A DNA stretch of 64,000 nucleotides from Dendrobium chrysotoxum (lineage: Eukaryota; Streptophyta; Magnoliopsida; Asparagales; Orchidaceae), in assembly GCA_019925795.1 (NCBI GenBank), contig CM034312.1, positions 75,333,528-75,397,527 on the forward strand, written 5' to 3'. Shown here piece after piece: positions 49,901 to 58,792 of this stretch. Numbering within the stretch: position 1 is the stretch's first letter; each line of letters begins with the position of its first letter. Made by a program: the position numbers and the translations under genes. The notes beneath the pieces were generated by a model. It was not told the DNA's origin and ran no database searches. It worked only from the letters and a program-made list of their open reading frames with translations.

Positions 49901-52370
49901 CGATGTCAATAGAGCATGCCAGAGAGTATGGCCACACACATATGTCGGAGGTTAGTTCTCTAATTTCATTATTTCTTCAGAGAATAAAGTAAGTTTGTAT
50001 TTCTTTAAACTTTTTTTTTTCCCTGTTGTTTTTGTGTTTGTGTTCCTGCTGCTGTCTAGATAGCAAGTTATGCAGAAAAGTACCAGAACAAGGCAATAGT
50101 ATTAATCCATTTTTCAGCTAGATATACTTCAGAGGTAAAACTGACCGTCTTTTCTTAAACCTGCAACCGTTTAACTTATCCTAACCACACTAGTAGAATT
50201 GAATTTGCTTCGTTTATGACTTATGAGCATTCTTTAATTACGATCGTGAAGTTTATCATTTCCACATTGATTCAAGCTTCTCCCCCAAAGTCTTTTAAGG
50301 TCTATTTTGCACTTGAATATAAACTGTTTAGTTGTTAGTTATTCCATTCTTAACTGTAGCCCCTTGTAGCTTTTCTTTTGGACTCACTACTAAAGCGGTA
50401 TTAATGCTTTTCGTGTATGTTGGTTGCCTACATTTTCAACGTGTGGCACTTAAAACTTGTGGTTCTTTTAATATTTAAGAAGCTAAGTTGTGCTCTTTTC
50501 TTCACTGACTTTGTAACTCAAGTGTCCTATCTCTTTTATTTGTTTATATAAAAACAAATTGATGGTGGTGGCAAGCTGTCACACCCCATTTTGACCTCCT
50601 TCAATCAATTTGGAGTATAACAAATTGAGGAAATCCGAATAGACATATCTCTTACTAACACCCATCATGAATTACTTCTTTTAGAATCGGATGAGTATGA
50701 AATAATCTATTCAGATTATCTCAATAAAAATTTTTCTGGTTTTAAAAACTTATCTACAAATTCATATTTGGAAGCATATTCAAAACACCTCAAATAAAAT
50801 ACAGAGCTTTATTAATAAAGTTTACATACCCAAAAGTCTTACTGTACTGCTCTGATTTCTATGTACAACTAAAACTTATGTACACAAAATACAGTCATCC
50901 TCCTGTCTAGAGCCCGGCCGGCTCCTTCCCTTTTCTTGCAGTACAACCACTGTTGTACTGCATATAACGATGAAATTCATTGTGTATTCTTTTAACTTTT
51001 CACATTTGTCTTGTCCTGTTTATTTTTCTATACTTCAGACAAGGCATATGATGACTATAGGCTTGTGCGTACTTATAACTCTCTCATGCAAAGTTGGATT
51101 CGAATTTTCAATTTTTTAGAAGAGAGAGAATCGGGTAGCTTCTGTACAGTTCTTAAGGCTTACCTCTTCAGGTATTTCGTATTTACTTGCGTGGACCTAT
51201 CCCCTATAATATGACTTTTCTCATTAGCCTTTTCATTAATTTTTCATTAAGCTTCATATTTTCATAACATATATCTGTAGGATTATTTTACCGCATATAA
51301 ACATTTTGCATATCAATTAACTCAATTGAACAAGTAATGGACTTTAGTGAATCAGTAATTTAAAAACATGATTAAAATGGGAATAATGCTATTATAATTA
51401 TATAAAAATGCCGCCACAATTATATAAAGAAATGTTACTATTTCTTATACTACAAATTTGGTATCTCACCTTGTTCTCTAAGATAGGAGGATAAATTTGT
51501 TCTCCAAAAATACCCTGGCCTCTTTTTCTTTTATAAATAACCTCTATCAAATTTCTCCTAATTCAACCAATTTTTCTCATTTCTTATTCCCTTCTTCCAC
51601 TTCCTTTCTTCCTTACCCAAGCTCAGAATTAGCCGCAGCAGCCTCACGACCATTCCCTGCTCGCCTCCTCCTCTGGATCGTGGATCGCACTCGCTAGCAG
51701 GCAGCTGCTAGAGAGAATGACGGGTGGGAGGAGGAAAATGCCTTAGTTAATGGATGCAATTCCACTAATTAATATTATAATCTACTCCTAACTCCACTAA
51801 TTATTCCAGCCACACCCAGCCGTATGATCCAGAAATCCTTAGTCAGCCCTTTGCATGCCTAGATTAGTTGATATGCTACAGTAACAGTAATATAAAATTA
51901 ATTAACTGTAAATTAACTTTTAATTGAATACTTGAGATTATATATTATTATTATTATTATTATTATTAGGCTTGTAGTTGAGGTAGACTTCTACATATCA
52001 AAATACTCGAAATTAAAAATAGAATTAAATAAAAATAACTTGGTGCTTTCCGTATGCATAAGAAAATAGGGTAAAAATTTGGGGCAAATTTTATGCTTAC
52101 TTTTTTCTTAACAAATTTTTTGGGTATTATAAGCTGGCGCTTCCTTATTGTCTTTTTTCAAATTTGTGTTACTTCTGTGTTATGCTGCTAGTCATGTTTG
52201 AGCTTTCTTACTTGTGTATTCATCTTTGTGGTAAAGTATGTTTTTTTTTTTTCCTTTTCTCTTCTAATTTCTCCCTGTTTATACAATACCAATAGGAGAT
52301 TGAGGCCGCAATTGCAAAATTGCCTGCAACTTTAGCTGGTAGAGTTCATGCACTACTGCAGGGTTTCTAA
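14446..52370 (+). CDS. TRZ1: Ribonuclease Z, short form (tRNase Z, TRZ1-like), eight exons
   Basis: Metal-dependent endonuclease that removes 3' trailers from tRNA precursors. Exons: 14446-14739, 20887-21049, 21200-21270, 21379-21474, 21576-21689, 49882-49950, 50060-50134, 52296-52370. All introns are GT..AG, and the exons join in frame to 318 codons plus TAA. Metallo-beta-lactamase features, in residue numbers: FDIG 73-76; the zinc motif HGHLDH 92-97, followed across intron 1 by GGLPMYVATR; FRTYHVIPSQGY with H171; FTGDT with D223; EST 246-248; GHTH 263-266; HFSARY with H286. The ending ALLQGF matches plant TRZ1, which suggests the nuclear/cytosolic form and not chloroplast TRZ2. The body matches the length I recall for Arabidopsis TRZ1 (280 aa); the extra 38 residues are an N-terminal S/K-rich leader. 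An AG at 14411-14412 may end a 5'UTR intron. The introns are 6.1, 0.15, 0.1, 0.1, 28.2, 0.1 and 2.2 kb. Confidence 0.95.
15540..15900. repeat. 155-bp tandem duplication in CACTA subterminal region
   Basis: CTGATGAATTTCTGA occurs at 15600 and 15755, and GGAAACAATTATCAATGG at 15645 and 15800, giving a fixed period of 155 bases. Such subterminal repeats normally serve as transposase binding sites in En/Spm-type elements. Confidence 0.85.
16380..18300 (-). pseudogene. CACTA TNP2-type transposase remnant
   Basis: On the minus strand, stop-broken pieces match the plant En/Spm transposase in order. One piece near 18000-17850 resembles YSELSVTIRI...TECTVPQK CFNQFVLLMKE, one at about 17560-17500 resembles NVRLGLCADGFNPHS, and then ELTLYKLPPKMYM...IDVCLQPLID runs to about 17310. 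An 81-codon stretch at 16610-16374 (EELLSRKMADLTKEMHA...) resembles the C-terminal coiled coil of Ptta/En/Spm proteins. Stops and frameshifts occur throughout, so no functional transposase is encoded. The protein would have cut the element at its CACTA ends. Confidence 0.65.
18973..19068. repeat. 48-bp tandem duplication
   Basis: AAAG(C/T)AGCAATCAAATG and the following bases occur twice in succession, at 18973 and 19021, nearly identical. This is a recent local duplication without coding content. Confidence 0.9.
19105..19875. repeat. GACACG-rich repeat element with degenerate internal array
   Basis: The left edge is rich in ACACAACACA and GGACACGGACACGGG (19110-19200). The right edge carries the inverse type (GTGTCGAACACTCGTCGTGTCGG, about 19800-19870). 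Between them lies a degenerate array of GTCGATGTTGAGACGACGTC-like units (19280-19560). This looks like a non-autonomous inverted-edge element within intron 1, but its class is not determined. Confidence 0.45.
19876..20886. other. Rest of RNase Z intron 1
   Basis: A/T-rich intronic sequence. A TCAAGCAAACTACC segment near 20030 and an AAATTCAAGCAAGC segment near 20510 hint at a decayed repeat, and a (TA)n run lies at about 20361-20374. No gene was seen. Confidence 0.4.
20887..21689 (+). CDS. TRZ1: RNase Z exons 2-5
   Basis: Exon 2 is 20887-21049 (GGLPMYVATRKLYQM..., ending in phase 1). Exon 3 is 21200-21270 (DEFQIRKDLKVKAFRTYH...). Exon 4 is 21379-21474 (GYIIYSVKQKLKQEY...SGVE). Exon 5 is 21576-21689 (VTSPEIAFTGDTMSDF...KARILVME). 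Three short introns of about 100-150 bases separate them. Exon 5 carries the conserved aspartate D223 and is followed by donor GTGCAT, which opens the 28.2-kb intron. Confidence 0.94.
22260..25420 (+). mobile_element. Degenerate Ty3/gypsy (Tat-like) retrotransposon in intron 5
   Basis: An LTR-like segment (about 22260-23075) with a TTAAATAAAG box near 22873 and a T/C-rich leader precedes a decayed gag-like stretch (23080-24300) and an integrase end (24600-25350). No reverse transcriptase was found, so the element is deleted internally or very decayed. The second LTR could not be delimited. Confidence 0.6.
24640..25350 (+). pseudogene. Gypsy integrase C-terminal part (decayed)
   Basis: Pieces in two frames read QGIRLKF..VHHPKTNG.VEVANKQILNLLRK, then VLWELRTNLSSK and FSLLHGTKALL, then a segment resembling FDEYELGEWEDRNQEGLEIAAYLLEKLRAQVALRQKV (25000-25110). 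A piece resembling FHYGDLILKNVDV and GKLGSIWDGPYII follows near 25150-25240. This is the order at the end of Tat/Athila-type integrases (HPQTNGQAEVAN, LWAYRTTP, FNLAYGTEA, GDLVLRK, GKLGPNWEGPY). Stops such as the one replacing Q in NGQAEV rule out function. Confidence 0.8.
25421..26330. other. Intronic sequence, no gene
   Basis: Probably the remainder or 3' LTR of the gypsy element, because it follows the integrase end directly. I could not match it convincingly to the segment at 22260-23075. Confidence 0.35.
26855..27640. other. GC-rich C/T-biased module of the left arm
   Basis: A region of unusually high GC for this window with few stops in the forward frames. Its predicted peptides are P/S/R-rich and unlike any family I know. 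The equivalent module at 33560-34280 is also stop-poor, but on the minus strand, as the inverted layout predicts. It could be a leader exon or an untranslated promoter-proximal segment of the repeat. Confidence 0.4.
28040..28400. repeat. 110-112 bp tandem repeats, left arm
   Basis: CGCCTATACA starts at 28048 and 28160 (period 112), with partial repeats of a CTTTTATTAGCGTGGT motif further on at about 28300 and 28364. CGCCTACGACGAGGCG inside the unit recurs in inverse form in the right arm. Confidence 0.8.
29546..31310 (+). repeat. Core module, forward copy
   Basis: Starts TGTGGGCTCCGAAAATTCG. It matches, in inverse orientation and through several landmarks, 35150-36400. Paired landmarks: the first 250 bases with 36160-36400; the TTTGGCGGC-containing segment 30190-30440 with 35490-35780; CAACACGGCCATCATCG at about 30655 with its complement near 35360; GGATCCGGTGGCGT at about 31219 with its complement at about 35165. 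Confidence 0.85.
32780..33010. repeat. 110-bp tandem repeats, right arm
   Basis: TACGTGAGCGCGTAGGGGGT starts at 32846 and 32956 (period 110). CCGCCTCGTCGTAGGCGTCG is the inverse of the motif in the left arm, which supports common origin of the two arms. Confidence 0.8.
33869..33911. repeat. (CT)n microsatellite
   Basis: A pure CT dinucleotide run within the GC-rich module. It accounts for the SLSLSL and RERERE peptides in that area. Confidence 0.95.
34300..36400 (-). repeat. Core plus tail module, inverted copy
   Basis: On the minus strand it starts TGTAGGCTCCAAAAATTCGC at 36400 and runs through the same landmarks as the forward core, then through about 1 kb of degenerate repeats of a GCATATGAC-(A/C)-TTG character (35250-34300). 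TG...CA-type ends suggest an LTR or a long terminal inverted repeat. No target duplication was seen. Confidence 0.8.
36747..36961 (+). other. Unrecognised exon-like ORF
   Basis: After TTTACACAG (an acceptor-like site) the sequence stays open for about 70 codons with an ordinary amino-acid mix (NNYLKVSTYTRRHNLVNPLQ at the start and RSKRMM before the stop at about 36961). I recognise no family. It lies just outside the inverted-repeat complex and upstream of the hAT remnant, so it may be a fragment of a repeat protein. Confidence 0.3.
37915..40230 (-). pseudogene. hAT transposase with BED finger, DUF659 and C-terminal dimerisation region
   Basis: Minus-strand pieces in family order. A BED-type finger lies near 40130-40020 (SPFKCLHCDIAFKG). 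DUF659 runs from about 39580 to 39110 (DTGCTLMADD, FLKSKDASDITKDATNL, VVEWIRPKNVI, SPCAAHCMNLILKGLGSMPL, LARKASKVIIFAYN). A middle region follows at about 38900-38715 (LEYLYDGMYRAHKAIKD). The hATC region (SSSSGCERN.SIFE.IHSKRR then LNDLVYVRYNL) lies at about 38320-38210. The C-terminal acidic tail (YDPLDYTCVEMVDFWVLDDE) lies at about 38070-38000. Multiple stops, including within CERNWSIFE, and frameshifts show it is dead. It matches a plant hAT lineage widely annotated as DUF659/BED zinc-finger proteins. Confidence 0.85.
40858..40933. repeat. (AT)n microsatellite
   Basis: About 76 bases of uninterrupted AT inside the hAT intron. It is probably variable in length and prone to assembly error. 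Confidence 0.97.
41450..41640 (-). other. Putative 5' exon of the hAT transcription unit
   Basis: On the minus strand a GC-rich, C/T-biased segment ends with GGCGCAG followed by GTAATG, a good donor, at about 41450. Its position 30-40 bases downstream of the TATA box and upstream of the transposase frame fits a first, perhaps untranslated, exon. Confidence 0.45.
41653..41670 (-). promoter_or_regulatory. TATA box upstream of the hAT 5' exon
   Basis: The minus strand reads GATCTATATAAAAGAAACTG, a consensus-quality plant TATA box. Confidence 0.5.
41700..41905. repeat. ACCGG-rich repeat segment
   Basis: Dense AACCGG/CCGGTT motifs (GAACCGGCTGGTCCGGTTTGG near 41850, and CTACCGGTTCGAGCGG near 41758). 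The inverse arrangement of the two halves suggests a decayed MITE-like insertion or the outer part of the hAT element. Confidence 0.4.
42240..43640. other. Intron 5 sequence, no gene recognised
   Basis: Mixed composition. A C/T-rich piece at 42880-43000 is open in two frames but shows no known domain. It is probably remnant LTR-element sequence. Confidence 0.35.
43740..43860 (-). pseudogene. RNase H-like (RVT_3) fragment at the LINE 3' end
   Basis: The minus strand reads GVVIRDERGEFIVVAT then, after about 11 residues, KVEAM, resembling the start of the plant reverse-transcriptase-like RNase H domain. The fragment directly abuts the truncated RT, so the RT C-terminal region between them has been deleted. 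Confidence 0.55.
43870..44439 (-). pseudogene. L1 reverse transcriptase fragment
   Basis: A 189-codon open stretch covers RT boxes: FRPISLYQTIHNVVAKVLVN, then FVPQRLISNHDLLAQEL, then MLIKIDMEQAYDRMRW with the first catalytic aspartate, then the GFPLSPSLFILCYELLSL box. The following YADD box is not readable, because the frame ends in FTHLLPTLGLI, indicating a frameshift or local rearrangement there. The upstream and downstream boxes are broken by indels. Confidence 0.88.
45077..45480 (-). pseudogene. L1 endonuclease C-terminal part
   Basis: The minus strand reads a segment resembling LRDLGFTDTKFTWTNNN, then RLERSNSLIANRMPLAKVKH and the active-site SDHCPILL motif. These match the exonuclease-endonuclease-phosphatase domain end (FTWxN, ERLDRxLxN, SDHxPI) of plant L1 LINEs, which nicks target DNA. 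The N-terminal half is absent or unrecognisable upstream of 45480. Confidence 0.8.
45540..46090 (-). mobile_element. Ty1/copia integrase fragment
   Basis: The minus strand at about 45812-45720 reads VFCTFINDYTWRCVHFLKI, matching the copia integrase core FxTFIDDYSRxxWVYFLK with the second D of the DDE triad changed to N. A weaker match to the following D/E region (KCEEYNSTDFFNDCYVIHVIH, near 45690-45630) continues it. The rest is unreadable. Confidence 0.65.
46395..46860. repeat. GC-rich LTR-like fragment
   Basis: Begins TGTTAGGCCGGCCCAAGGGG and contains two similar GCCCAAGGGGGGC segments (about 46407 and 46469). It may be a copia-type LTR associated with the integrase fragment next to it. 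No 3' end or target duplication was found. Confidence 0.4.
47537..48115. repeat. 289-bp tandem duplication
   Basis: TATTGATTTTG at 47556 and 47845, CCTTCCTCCAT, and a segment GTTTTG(A/G)AGTGAA(C/G)TAAAT all recur at the same spacing of about 289 bases. The two copies have diverged moderately. No coding content was found. Confidence 0.85.
48712..49541 (+). mobile_element. Degenerate RTE LINE, copy 3
   Basis: Aligns with 9381-10217 of the best copy: a PWCILFADGILLVDKA version of the catalytic region (ADG in place of ADD) near 48750-48790, the AECWPLKE segment near 49138, the RP-KPKK-like region, and a (TTG)n tail at about 49527-49539. Stops, deletions and frameshifts are frequent. It sits about 340 bases upstream of RNase Z exon 6 in the giant intron. 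Confidence 0.85.
49882..50134 (+). CDS. TRZ1: RNase Z exons 6-7
   Basis: Exon 6 is 49882-49950 (STFVDNAMSIEHAREYGHTH...), after acceptor TTCTGTAG. Exon 7 is 50060-50134 (IASYAEKYQNKAIVLIHFSARY...). They complete the EST and HFSARY motifs interrupted by the giant intron. Both are phase 0 at each end. Confidence 0.94.
50578..50990. mobile_element. Possible LTR fragment in RNase Z intron 7
   Basis: Starts TGTCACACCCCATTTTGACC, a beginning often seen in plant gypsy LTRs, and includes GAGCCCGGCCGGCTCC at about 50911. No matching ACA end or second LTR was found. Confidence 0.35.
51010..52250. other. Remaining intron 7 sequence
   Basis: A/T-rich intron with a GC-rich island at about 51600-51735 and a (TTA)n run at 51948-51968. 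No coding similarity was found. Confidence 0.4.
52296..52370 (+). CDS. TRZ1: RNase Z exon 8 and stop
   Basis: Begins after acceptor CCAATAG and encodes EIEAAIAKLPATLAGRVHAL followed by LQGF and TAA (52368-52370). A probable poly(A) signal, AATAAAA, follows near 52528. Confidence 0.92.
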   Translation, partial: EIEAAIAKLPATLAGRVHALLQGF

Positions 52371-52758
52371 ATTCTTTTAGAACATCAGACGGGTGCTGTA
52401 ACCTACTGGTAGGTCAAGGAGGATTGCAACTTTTTCCCTAAAATATTCAATTTGTTTAAAATGTGTTTCCTCTCAGAACTGAATTGCGTTTCTGTATTCT
52501 CTCTGGACTGGGAGATGCAATATATGTAATAAAAAAACGGCCAAAATTTTTGACAGATATACTTATGCTTTGTTTGAGATCATTTTCTCACTATTTTATT
52601 TTTCAGACCGCAAAATTTTTGTATTAAGATTCCGCCTTCAACAGCAACTTTAAAAAAAAAATTTCTCTACAATAGCTTTGCAATCATCTTTATACGAAGT
52701 TATAGCCGTCTCAAATGGATCATTAAACTCTTATTGATTTCTTCTTTTTTCAAACTAA

Positions 52759-52890
52759 GATTTCGTTTGGGACGGTTTTTTTACTGTTTTTTGAAGCAGT
52801 TTTCAAGTACAAAATTTTTTTTTGAACTAAACATTTTTGTACTAAAAAATTGCTTTAGAAAGCATTAAGAAAGCCGCCCCAAACGAGCCC
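52759..52890. mobile_element. Tourist-like MITE, copy 1
   Basis: A 132-bp element with ends GATTTCGTTTGGGACGG and, inverted, GGGCTCGTTTGGGGCGG, and long internal complementarity (AAGCAGTTTT against AAAGCAATTTT). It is flanked by TAA at 52756-52758 and TAA at 52891-52893, the 3-bp duplication typical of PIF/Harbinger-derived Tourist MITEs. It lies just downstream of the RNase Z 3' end. Confidence 0.8.
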
Positions 52891-53099
52891 TAAGTCTAGG
52901 TTGCAAGGCATGGCAGTTTTGACATTAATCATGTAGTTTACTGATTTGCTTCAAACATAGATTTCTTTAAAATATAAGGCCCTGTTTTTTGGTCCCTAAC
53001 AGTTGCGATGGCGGTGGAGAATCAGCAATATGAGAAATGCGAAGTAGTCATCCTCTGCCCGGTGAATTATTCAGACTGTCATAGAACAGCATTGGATTT

Positions 53100-54130
53100 T
53101 GTTGGTTGTGGATAATTTTGCATTATTTCTGGAGCGCATCATTTCTAGTACAGGAAAAACAGATTTACTACTATTTTTTTCGGCTATCGTGGAGGTTTTA
53201 ATCACCAAAAAATGGCTAACTATTCTAAAATCGCAGTATAATCATTTTGGATGCTGTACGTGGAAAAGGCCTTTTTTTTGCCGTTTTGCAACTGCTGGGG
53301 GTCGAAATTGCAACATTAGATTTAGCAACGATTTGTTGGTTGGAAGTTCTGACTATCAATCAAGAAATTTTAAGTTCGAGTGTTTTGTATGTGAATGTGT
53401 GTATGAGTTTATCTTAATTAGCCTAAATGTTTCAAAAAAAAAAGATTTAGCGACGCTTTAACAACTCTTGCTATCAAATGCTGCGATTTTAAGGGTTTTT
53501 TTTTGTGTTTTTTGCCCTTTTCAATCCCTCTATGAATAGTATCTTTGAAGGTATTATCCTCTTTCAAGTTGAAGATTAACATTTCTGATCTAGAAAGCTA
53601 TGGAGTTCTCATGGAATATATGTGCTTTGCATTCTATTTTATCATTTAAAATGTATGTAACTTTATCTAGAACACTTGTAAATATTAAATAAAAAGGCTT
53701 TTTTTCATTTTTTTTTGCAAAATGTAAGGACTTATCTTCAAATGCTTCTTATATAAATTAAATTTAAGAAATTTAATTTTAAAAGCAATGCAACAAAATG
53801 AATCTTACTTAATGATTTGAAGTGGTTCAGATTGATGTCAAGCCTTGTTCTAAAATTCAAATGAAAACCAATTAGTAGTTTTGAATTTAATTCTTTTGAA
53901 TCCAAATTTATTTGATGGATAATGTTTGACTTTACTAGCAGATATGTTTGATGAGATTGAGAATCTACTGGTGAGATTGAAGAGTAGATCATAGAGAGTA
54001 TAACATAGTAAGATGGTAAAATCTTCATTATCTCAATCAGGAATACATGAAGAGCTTAGGGTTTGAAAAGGTCAAAAGAGCCTAGTAAAGTTTTTTAGAA
54101 AGCTAAAGAAAATAAAATATTAAAAGCATA
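53100..54130. other. Downstream flank of RNase Z, no gene recognised
   Basis: A/T-rich. The 120-codon ORF at 53099-53461 has no recognisable domain and a biased composition. Nothing else could be supported. Confidence 0.4.
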
Positions 54131-54134
54131 AATA

Positions 54135-57100
54135 AAATATTTTTTTTTTGTTTTTAAACTTTAGACTTTTTTTTATTTTTTAAATTTTATGCAAGAGTAT
54201 AACCAAAGATTTAACAACCATAACTTTCACAAAGATGTGCAATGTAAATAAAAACATAGGAAAGTAAATGTAGGAAAGTAAAAGAAACACAAATTGGATT
54301 TTTATAGTAGTTTGGTTGAAATTGACCTAAGTCTAATCCCAAAGATCCTCCTCTTTGAGTATTCCACTAGAAAGTGTTCTTTTAACACTCAACTAGTTGG
54401 AGAAGCCCTTCTCTCTTTGTAGGTGGAGAATGACCTTTATTGAATCTTCTATCCCTAAAAAGTCACCCTTCTTCAGCCTCATGGTATGGTGGAGATGTTG
54501 CTTTCTCATCTGCTCCTTGCATAGTGGAGATGTCGCTCCCTCCTACTACTCGCACTGCGGAGATGCCGCTCCCCTATCCTCCACGGCTAATAAAGTCTTT
54601 CTCCTAAAGCTTCTTCTTGGAGCTCCTCTCCAAGAGCTCCACAACTACAACCCAAAGGACCTAAGGTGCAGGCCGACAAGGACAACCATGTGACTCTCTC
54701 AAGGAAACACTCCCTCAACCTCACCTCCTCTCTTTCCCAAGTGATTTTGACTCCCTCACGAGCAAGGAGATACTTCTCTCTCTACAAGGATCTCTCACAC
54801 TGGACAAATATCTCTTGACTACTCAATAAAATCCCTCAGGCCTTATGTAAAAGAATTAAAGTGGGCTATTTAAATAAAATCATAATTTTTAATTTAATAT
54901 TTCTGATCGTGCAATACAATATTAGGATCATACTGTTCGATTATTTTAATTCCCGTAATAATCCTATATGATATTGAGTCATATAATACGTTCAATTATA
55001 TCAAATCAAGCATCATCAAGAATAACCAAGGTTCGGCTAATGAGTTCTCTATTTGATCAGACCATACGGTTTGGATTGTATAATACAATAATTAATTAGG
55101 ATTTGGTCTTAATTTGATTCCTTAATCTACGAACAAAATTAGATAGCTTTTATTAATAATCGTATGGTACGAAATCCTTGTTAATAAATTTTTTTTTTTG
55201 TTTTTAAGCTTTAGCCTTTTTTTAATTTTAAAATTTTATGCAAGAGTATAACCAAATATTCAAAAACCATAACTTTCCCAAAGATATGCAATGTAAACCA
55301 AAACATAGGAAAGTAAATGCATGAAAGTAAAAGTAACACAAATTGAATTTTTATGGTGGTTTGGTTAAAATTGACATACGTCTACTCCCCAAAGATCCTC
55401 CTATTTGGGTATTCCACTAGAAAGTACTCATTTAACACTCAGCTAATTGGAGAAACCCTTCGCTCTTAGTAGTTGGAGAATAATCTTTATTGAAACTTCT
55501 ATCCCTGAAAAGTCACCCTCCTTCGGCCTCCCGGTTTGGTGGAGATGTTGCTTCCTCATTCTGCTCCTTGCATAGTGAAGATGTCACTCCCTCCTACTAT
55601 TCGCACTGCGGAGATGCCGCTCCCCTATCCTCTGTAGCTAATAAATTCTTTCGACTAAAGCTTCTTCTTGGAGCTCCTCTCCAAGAGCTCCACAACTACA
55701 ACCCGGAGGACCTAATACATTTTCTTATAAAATGTACAATCTCTTTTTAGTACAAATTGACTAGACTCAACACTACACTTTCTTGAGTTCGCTTCTTTGG
55801 TCCAACTTTCTGTATGTTGTACCTGAAATGATTAGTAGCACACAAATGAAATAGAGAATATATATGAAGTAGAGAATAGTAAGTGATCAAACTAATAATA
55901 TTTGTAATTATGAGAATAGTGAATGGAGCTCCCATATTTTAATAATCTCTCACTTTTATGATGACAAATATTATTGGTTGGAATTTAAATTTGTAAGTTG
56001 ATATTTAATTCTCTGCTTAGTTCTCCACTTACTAAATGACCTCTTCAGAAATCTCTGAGAAAATATCTGAATTAAAATATTTTTTTATTTTTTTTATTTT
56101 TATTATATTTAATTTTTCTTGTTTTTTAATTTTTAATTTTAAACAATATATAAAAAACACTAGGATGAAACCAATACATGAACAATTGAATTTAAGAACA
56201 TGATAACTTAGCTATTTTGATAATATTATTATACATGATAACTTAGCTATTTATCAAAAACTATAAGAAAATAATTTCATATATCATAAGCTCTAGCAGA
56301 TTGTATAGTATAATACATATCATATTGTAAATCACTGAGTACGATTAATAATTATATAGTATGATTTGGTTCAAAAAATAGTCTTTGAATTACTTGTTGA
56401 ATATTTAAATTCAAATATTGACATATATAAGCCACATAGTATGATGATTAGACAATATAATGTAAATCATATAGTGCAATATGCCCAATTTTATTTTTTT
56501 AATGAATAACTTCTTAAGTATAACATCTTATAACTTTTAATTTTGGAAATCTAAATGTTTATATCTCCATTAAGCATATTTTAAATTGCATTAATGACTA
56601 TATATGCATAGGAGATTCTCAGCAAGAGAAGTTATACAAAATTATGAAAAAGTGGGCTTATATTATGAGATCTTTTTTAGAAAGTTTGAAGAAAGGGTCA
56701 AAGTATTCATCATCATCATCTTCTCAAAGTTTCTCTTGGCTCCTCATAAAGTGTTCTTTCTATATTTAGTTCACACTTGTGTTCATCTTATAATCACACT
56801 TGATAGGTCATTGGATAATCAATATGTGTAGGTGATAAGAAATATAAGCAATATTTTATATTGGAAAATAAAAATTTAAAAGCGTAAACTTCTTTTTTTT
56901 TTTTAACTTTAGACTTTTTTTTTATTATTTTTGAAATTTTATGCAAGAGTATAACCAAAGATTCAACTACCATAACTTTCACAAAGATGTGCAATGTAAA
57001 CCAAAACATAGGAAAATAAATGCAGGAATGTAAAAGAAACACAAAACAGATTTTTATAGTAATTTGATTGAAATTGACCTACGTCTACTCCCCAAAAATC

Positions 57101-58756
57101 CTCCTCTTTAGGTATCTCTGACTACTCAATATAATCCCTTAGGTCTTATATGAAAGAATTAAAATGGGCTATTTAAATAAAACCTTAATTTTGAATTTAA
57201 TATTTCTAATCGTACAATTTGATATTAGGATCATATTGTTCGATTATTTTAATTCCCGGCATAGATCATCCTTTACGATATTGAGTCATATAATACATTA
57301 GGTTATATCGTATCAAGCATCATTCAAGACAAACCAAGGTTCAGCTAGTGAGTTCTCTATTTGATTAGACTGTACGGTTTGAATCATTTAATACAATAAT
57401 TAATTAAGATTTGGTCTTAATTTGATTCCATAATCTACGAACAAAATTAGGTAACTTTTATTAATAATCGTATAGTACAAAATCCTTCATAGTACAATCA
57501 GTTCAAATTTCAAAATTCATATTTGCCTAATTTTTTGTAACTAAGATTTGATGTCTAGGCTTATTAAAATAATTGATCGTTCTATACGATTATTGGTCAT
57601 AAAGTACGATTAGTTCTGATTCAATTTAAATTAATTGATTTACTTAAATGCATGAATTAATAGATCGTACAGTACGATTTAATAGACAATTCAAGTATTC
57701 AACTTTCATCCCCCTTATGAGCGCATGCTTGATTTTCTAGCCAACATACATTTAATTATATAAATGACTCAAGAAAAGAAAACGTACAATCTCTTTTTAG
57801 TACAAATTAACTAGACTCAACACTGCACTTTCTTGAGTTCGCTTCTTTGATCCAGTTTTATGTACATTGTATCTGAAATGATTAGTAGCACATAAACGAA
57901 TCAAAGAATATATATAAAGTAGAGAATAGTGAGTGATCAAATTAATAATATTTGTTATTATCAAAATACTAAGTCAGGCTCCCATATTTTAATAATCTCC
58001 CACTTTTATAATGACAAATATTATTGGTTGAAATTTAAATTTGTAAGTTGATATTTAATTCTCTGCTTAGTTCTTCACTTACTAAATGACCTCTTTTGAA
58101 ATCTCTGAGAAAACATCTGAATTAAAATATTTTTTATTTTTTTTTAATTTGTATTATATTTACTTTTTCTTATTTTCTTAATTTTAAATTTTAAACAATA
58201 TATAAAAAACACTAGGATGAAACCAATGCGTGAACAACTAAATTTAAGAACATGATAACTTAGCTATTTTGATAATATTATTATACATGATAACTTAACT
58301 ATTTATCAAAAATTATAAGAAAATAATTTCATATATCATAAGCTCTGGCAGATTGTATAGTATAATGCATATCATATTGTAAATTACTGAGTACGATTAA
58401 TAATTATATAGTATGATTTGGTTCAAAAAATTGTCTTTGAACTACTTGTTGAATATTTAAATTCAAATATTGACATATATAAGCCCCATAGTATGATGAT
58501 TAGACAATATAATGTGAATCATATAGTACAATATGACCAATTTTATTTTTTTACGAATAACTTCTTAAGTATAACATCTAATAATTTTTAATTTTGGAAA
58601 TCTAAATGTTTATATCTCCATTGAGCATATTTTAAATAACATTAATGTCTATATATGCATAAGATATTCTCAGCAAGAGAAGTTTTACAAAATTATGAAA
58701 AAGTGGGCTTATATTATGAGATCTTTTTTTGAAAATTAGGAGAAAGGCTCAAAGTA

Positions 58757-58792
<36 letters not shown>

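Noticed and set aside
53099..53461. 120-codon ORF downstream of RNase Z
   Set aside because: No recognisable domain, a mixed low-complexity end and no splice or regulatory context.
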